This document shows positions 59,746 through 64,000 of a DNA stretch of 64,000 nucleotides, one piece after another. The position numbers were made by a program, and so were the translations under genes. Position 1 is the first letter of the stretch. Every line of letters starts with the position of its first letter. The notes under the pieces are model-generated. The model was not told where the DNA came from. It was given only the letters and a program-made list of their open reading frames with translations, and searched no databases. This stretch comes from Amoebidium appalachense (Eukaryota > Ichthyosporea), in NCBI GenBank assembly GCA_963693365.1, contig CAVNZM010000006.1, positions 11,346,001 through 11,410,000 on the forward strand, written 5' to 3'.

Positions 59746-60786
59746 TGCCCCCCCTCTCTCTGAGGCTCAGGCTCTCTCTCTTCCCTCAGAAGTTTTGTCG
59801 AAGGTGTGCATGGTTGTGGGTGGAATGGTGAGTGTGTGCTAACGAGTGTATGTGTGTGTGCGCGTCAGTCACGCATGTTGTTGTTGCCGTTTTTTTTATT
59901 TTTATTTTTTATTTTTTATTTTGGGGGGGGGGGGAGGGGGGGAGGCACCTTCACATGTCCGTAATCCTCTTCATTCCACACAAATATTGCCTCGCTGAGT
60001 GCGCGTGCGTACTCAGCCCTGCGGGGGTGTGACTTGTACGTGCCGTCCGCCGTGTTTGCAATGGAGTGGAAGGCGTCATTCAGCACAGTCTGCCACACCA
60101 CCTCCCCAGGCGGTGCCTGGCCCAACATGCCCTCTCTGGGAGCTGCCTCGGGTCCCCCTGGGGCTGCCTCAAGGCCCCCCGGGGCTGCCTGGGGGTCCTG
60201 GGGGGGTGCCTGTGGGCCGGCAAGGGGTTGCTGCTGCTCGGCAGGGGGAGGACTGGCAGGGGGAGGGGCTGGGTCAGGGACCACCGGCACCTCGGCACCT
60301 GGGTCCGGTGGGGGCTGAATGGGCCGTAGCCACTGCAGGTGCACCATCAGCTCAAAGGGCGGCGGGCCCAGCTCTCCCAGGGTCTTGCCCTTGTCGGGGC
60401 CAAAGGGCACCTGCATGGCCGGCGACAGCACCTGATCCACCCGCACCACTGCATGCTTCTTGCCCACCTTCATGCCCCCCCAGCGCTCCGGCTGCACAGC
60501 CAGCACCACCCCGGTGGCTGCTGCAGCATGTGGGCCCCGCCGGGGCACAATCTCAACCCCTTCACCGAGTGCCTTTGCATGAAGCCGCGCTGCATGTCAT
60601 AGAGGGAAGCAAAAAACTCAGCCAAAAAGCCACAGCACCAACGTTTTTCTCTTCGCTCCACAAAAATCAAATGCATATTCCTTAGCAACCCCCTTCCCCC
60701 CCCCCCCCCCCCCCTTCTCCCTCCCCCCCCCCCCCTCTCCCAGTGCCCAGCTTGTGTGGCACTTGCACGTGTTAACAGTGCTATAG

Positions 60787-60817
<31 letters not shown>

Positions 60818-62424
60818 ACCACCACCACCACCACCACCAATCACCCCCTCCTTTGATAGCCACCCGACACCCAGCATAACACAACTGGAACACTGGCCCA
60901 TGTGGTCAGCCACCCCCCCCCCCCCCCCCCCCCCTCCCCTCCCCCTCCCCTCTCCTCTGGGGGGCCCACAATCTTTCTATATCTGGCATAAGCACATAAG
61001 CACTGGGGCAAAAAGCAGGTGGGATACACACCTGACAGGTTTGGCCTATCGACCACGGCCGAGTAGACCTGCAGGGACGCATATGCATCAAGGGCAGCGT
61101 AGGTGGCCTGCACCTCTGATAGCGGCTCGTGCCAGTTGGAGCATCGAACAAGTGCCGGCTTGGGCAGCTTCTTGCCTATGACCTGGGCAGTGATGTCGGC
61201 CAAGCCCCGGGCCGCAGAGGTGATAGCTGCACGGGCATAGCAGAACCGGCCCAGCTCCAGATAGCTGGCCACAGGGGTGCCGTAGTCCTTGTTGAGGTGG
61301 GCCGAGTCCGTGCCGATCTGCTTGCCCACCTTGATGATGCTGGGGTCCCTAAGCAGCGCAATCAGCTCGTCCACCAGCCGCGCGGGCGGGCTGTGGTTGG
61401 GGCCCATGCGTGCCAAGTGGAAGATGTACACGGCCCGTGCGGTGGCAATCTGCAGCGTGCAAACCTTGGACCGCGCCTGGCCCACCCGATAGACCCACTC
61501 GCAGTCCAGCCCCACCACGCGGTGCTGCTGCCCCTCCAGGTCGGCACGAATGGCCGCTGTAGCCACCACCGCCCCCTGGCAGTCGGTGTACACCGGCTTA
61601 GGGTAGTTGGCCGGCAGCTCCAGCCCAGGCAGACCGTCCGTCACGCTTACCAGCGCAGCCTCGTTCAGACGGACGGGGCATTTTGGCCGGGCTAGGGTTG
61701 GAAACATGCGCTCAACAAACGCCCGGTCTTGGCAGCACCGATCTGTGTAGAAGAAGGCCGGGCCCTTGCTGTTGAGCGCCGCCGTGGTGGCAGAGATGCG
61801 CTGGATCACGGGCTCAATCTCCTGGTGGCTGCAGTCCCGTGTAAATACCTGCGCCCGGATCTCTGGGGTGCCGCACTGTGTGAGAGGGCATCTCCGAGCA
61901 GCCATGCATGTTCTAGCTTCCCTTACCACATGGCCCTTCACGAGACTTCAGTGCCCACACAATCCTTTCCCCCTCCCTCCCCCCAAACCCATGTGCCCAC
62001 ATACTTTCCCCTCCCTCTCCCCCAAAACCCTTCCCCCGCCTTCCCCCCAAACCCATGTGCCCACATACTTTCCCCAGGCCTCCCTTTCCCCCAAAATCTT
62101 CCCCCCCCCCTCCCCCCTAAACCCATGTACCTACAATCCTTCCCCCTTCCTCCCCCTAAACCCTTGTGATCACAATCCTTTCCCCCTCTCTGCCTTCCCC
62201 CCAAACCCATGTGCCCACGATCCTTCCCCACTCCCCCTCCCCCCAAACCATGGGACAGCCCTCCATATGGCACCTACTGTCCCCCCCCCCCCCCCCCCAC
62301 CCCACCCCGGGCCTCTTGCCCTCTCTACCTTCAACCCCGACGGTGGTGTCTCTCCCCCCCCCCCCCCCCCCCCTGCATCCCTTGCAATCACTGGCCCCTA
62401 CTCCCATTCTGCTTGGCAGAAGCT

Positions 62425-62487
<63 letters not shown>

Positions 62488-62722
62488 ATTCCCCGCCAAA
62501 AGAAAGCTCCACCCCAGCCCACCCCAATCTCTACCCAGCAAAAACACATACACACATATCTGGAGCTTCCTAGTTTTTGCTCGACAGGGCAAGAATTGTC
62601 CCCAAAACCCACATACTACAAACCTCTACTCACAGTGTGCCACCTCATTAAATGTGGAGCCTAAGAGATTTAAAGGCCCTAGAGGGGGGAGGGGGGGGGG
62701 GGGGGGGGAGGGGGGCGTGTGT

Positions 62723-62753
<31 letters not shown>

Positions 62754-63408
62754 TGTGTGGGGGGGGGGGAGGGGGGGGGGAGGAGGGGGCCTGGGGGAGA
62801 GTGGGGGGAGGGGGGAGAAGAGGAGGGACCACACACCGCCAAGCTCGTTTACACAAGTCCATAGGCCTCGGTACAGAGGCTCCCCATTGATGCCGGTGAG
62901 CTTCCCAATTTGGAAGGTGTGGTCGGCCTTGAGCACGTTGTTTACGGGCTTGAGCTGCGTGTCCAGGCTCTGGTACTTTGCCGTGCGGTCGCTGAACTCA
63001 GTATACACGGCACTCAGGTATTTGCCTGAACCCCAAGTACTGTTAGAACTCCACCACCCTCCCATCAGGACCATCCCCCCCATTCCCTCTAGTCCCTCGT
63101 GTTCATCTCACCTCTCTGTATTTTCGTAAGTCTGTATGGCTTTTCCCATCTCAAAAACGCTACACACCCATCTCCGGCCGTTTGCCCCCCCCCCCCCCCC
63201 CCCTCCCCCCCCCCCCCCCCCTCCCCCCGCCTCCCGGCGCGCGCAAACCCTCCAAGTCATTGCACCAACTTTCACCTTCTTTCCCCTTTGTGCCCCATCT
63301 GCAGTTTGTCCCCTGCACGTCCGTTTGCCCTTCCCCCCACACCCTCCTGCCACTACTATAATAACCATTAAGTACCGCCACCAAGATCCAGTCTACCACC
63401 ATGTGCCC

Positions 63409-63442
<34 letters not shown>

Positions 63443-63704
63443 CTCTCCACCTCCTTTCCCCCAACACACACAGACACACATGCGCACACCCACCATCTAA
63501 TTTCAGGCATAACAGTTCTCCACGATTTCCCAAGCACACTCACTGGTACATGGACCGTTATGCTTTCACCCCTCTGATGATCCCTCTGCCCTCCCCCCCC
63601 CCCCCCCCCCCCCCCCCCCCACCACCACCACCACCACCACCACCATGACTGATTGCCACCACCACCACCTAATCCATCACCATCTCCCCCCTCCCCCTCC
63701 CCCC

Positions 63705-63735
<31 letters not shown>

Positions 63736-64000
63736 ACACGGACCCACAAGTACACGCACACTCACAGGCGCACATCCACCACCACACATCCACCACCACC
63801 ATAATAGAAACTTATTGACCACACTTCCAAAACCCATTTCCAAGTCCCCCCCCCCCCTAAAAAAAAAATAAAAAATAATAAAACAAAACCCTACCAAGCC
63901 AACCCAAAAAATGCCCAAGCACGTGCATACAAAACAATGGGGACCATTTACACACCCAAAATGCAGTGCACACTTGCCTGAAGGCACATGTCCAGCGTAA
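57282..64000 (-). CDS. transposase-like protein with embedded 3'-5' exonuclease, partial
   Basis: Minus-strand exons: 63978-64000 (cut by the edge), 62837-63025, 61032-61862, 59949-60589, 59282-59488, 57282-58880; 1,162 residues in phase. Two introns (after 63978 and after 59282) use GC donors. Order of parts: YAGHVPS...YLSAVYTEF leading to KADHTFQIGKL (putative first catalytic Asp); VNELGEIRAQVF; FFYTDRCCQDRAFVE (putative second Asp); a complete DEDDy exonuclease of the WRN/RNase D type with VVGLDCEWVYR, KQIGTDSAHLNKDYG and YAALDAYASLQVY; a Pro/Ala-rich linker; then CLSDPPG, YRCIRGTNEVEGAVH and HRHNLRAHYRNRLG (Glu as possible third catalytic residue). The last part has a Myb/SANT-like helix block (FDKWKTW) and a Cys cluster (CKTCGRQGKGCPG...CPRW). 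I recall similar uncharacterised proteins in fungi and other eukaryotes; the function is inferred, probably mobile DNA. Confidence 0.85.
59066..59116. repeat. (CT)n microsatellite
   Basis: About 50 bp of CT followed by GT repeat and G-runs, in the intron between exons 59282-59488 and 57282-58880. Confidence 0.93.
62427..62486. repeat. C60 homopolymer
   Basis: Longest homopolymer in the window, about 60 C, in the intron between exons 62837-63025 and 61032-61862. Confidence 0.95.
63026..63977. other. intron of the exonuclease-transposase gene
   Basis: A GC-AG intron (GCAAGT donor at 63977, acceptor after TTCAG at 63026). It is filled with C-runs (63186-63228, 63410-63441, 63595-63620, 63700-63720) and short CAC repeats. 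No exon was seen in it. Confidence 0.75.

Overview
This is a stretch of intron-rich eukaryotic nuclear DNA. Coding exons are short, GC-rich and carry clean splice junctions. The introns and intergenic DNA are dominated by (GT/CA)n microsatellites, G or C homopolymers of 35-60 nt, and small tandem repeats. Most long open frames in this window are artefacts of those repeats. Exon models were built by hand by matching reading phase across GT-AG (and four GC-AG) junctions and by recognising protein families. The CBP/p300 gene carries TAZ1, KIX, bromodomain, PHD/RING, HAT, ZZ and TAZ2. The KIX plus bromodomain combination is best known from animals and their unicellular relatives (Holozoa), so a holozoan protist is my best guess, but the sequence does not settle it.

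Layout, left to right. 1-5.3 kb (minus): a CDK5RAP1/MiaB-type tRNA methylthiotransferase with a mitochondrial presequence exon; its radical-SAM half lies off the left edge. 6.6-12.3 kb (minus): TIP41/TIPRL, the PP2A-family regulator. 12.3-13.1 kb: a divergent promoter shared with 13.1-19.9 kb (plus), a P2-type cation ATPase in five exons with one apparent frameshift in a C8 run. 19.9-22.4 kb: C-rich satellite, no gene. 22.4-29.9 kb (minus): a hydrophobic-leader protein made of right-handed beta-helix rungs of the GNTA/PMP-repeat type, about one rung per exon. 29.9-32.8 kb: no supported gene. 32.8-37.4 kb (plus): a secreted proteinase K-like subtilase with an I9 propeptide and a GPI-type tail. 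37.8-50.7 kb (minus): the CBP/p300 acetyltransferase, 25 exons found, convergent with the subtilase. 51.6-54.0 kb (plus): a 5'-truncated non-LTR retrotransposon. 57.3-64.0 kb (minus, cut by the right edge): a transposase-like protein that contains a complete DEDDy 3'-5' exonuclease.

The genes do not form one pathway. TIP41, CBP/p300, CDK5RAP1 and the ATPase are housekeeping or regulatory genes; the beta-helix protein and the subtilase are probably secreted or surface proteins; the reverse transcriptase and the exonuclease-transposase are mobile-element proteins. The most unusual item is the exonuclease placed between the putative second Asp and the putative Glu of a DDE-like transposase core. 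Also notable are splice sites built into microsatellites, CCAAT-bearing minisatellites inside introns, and a 39-nt internal sequence copied to the 5' end of the retrotransposon.
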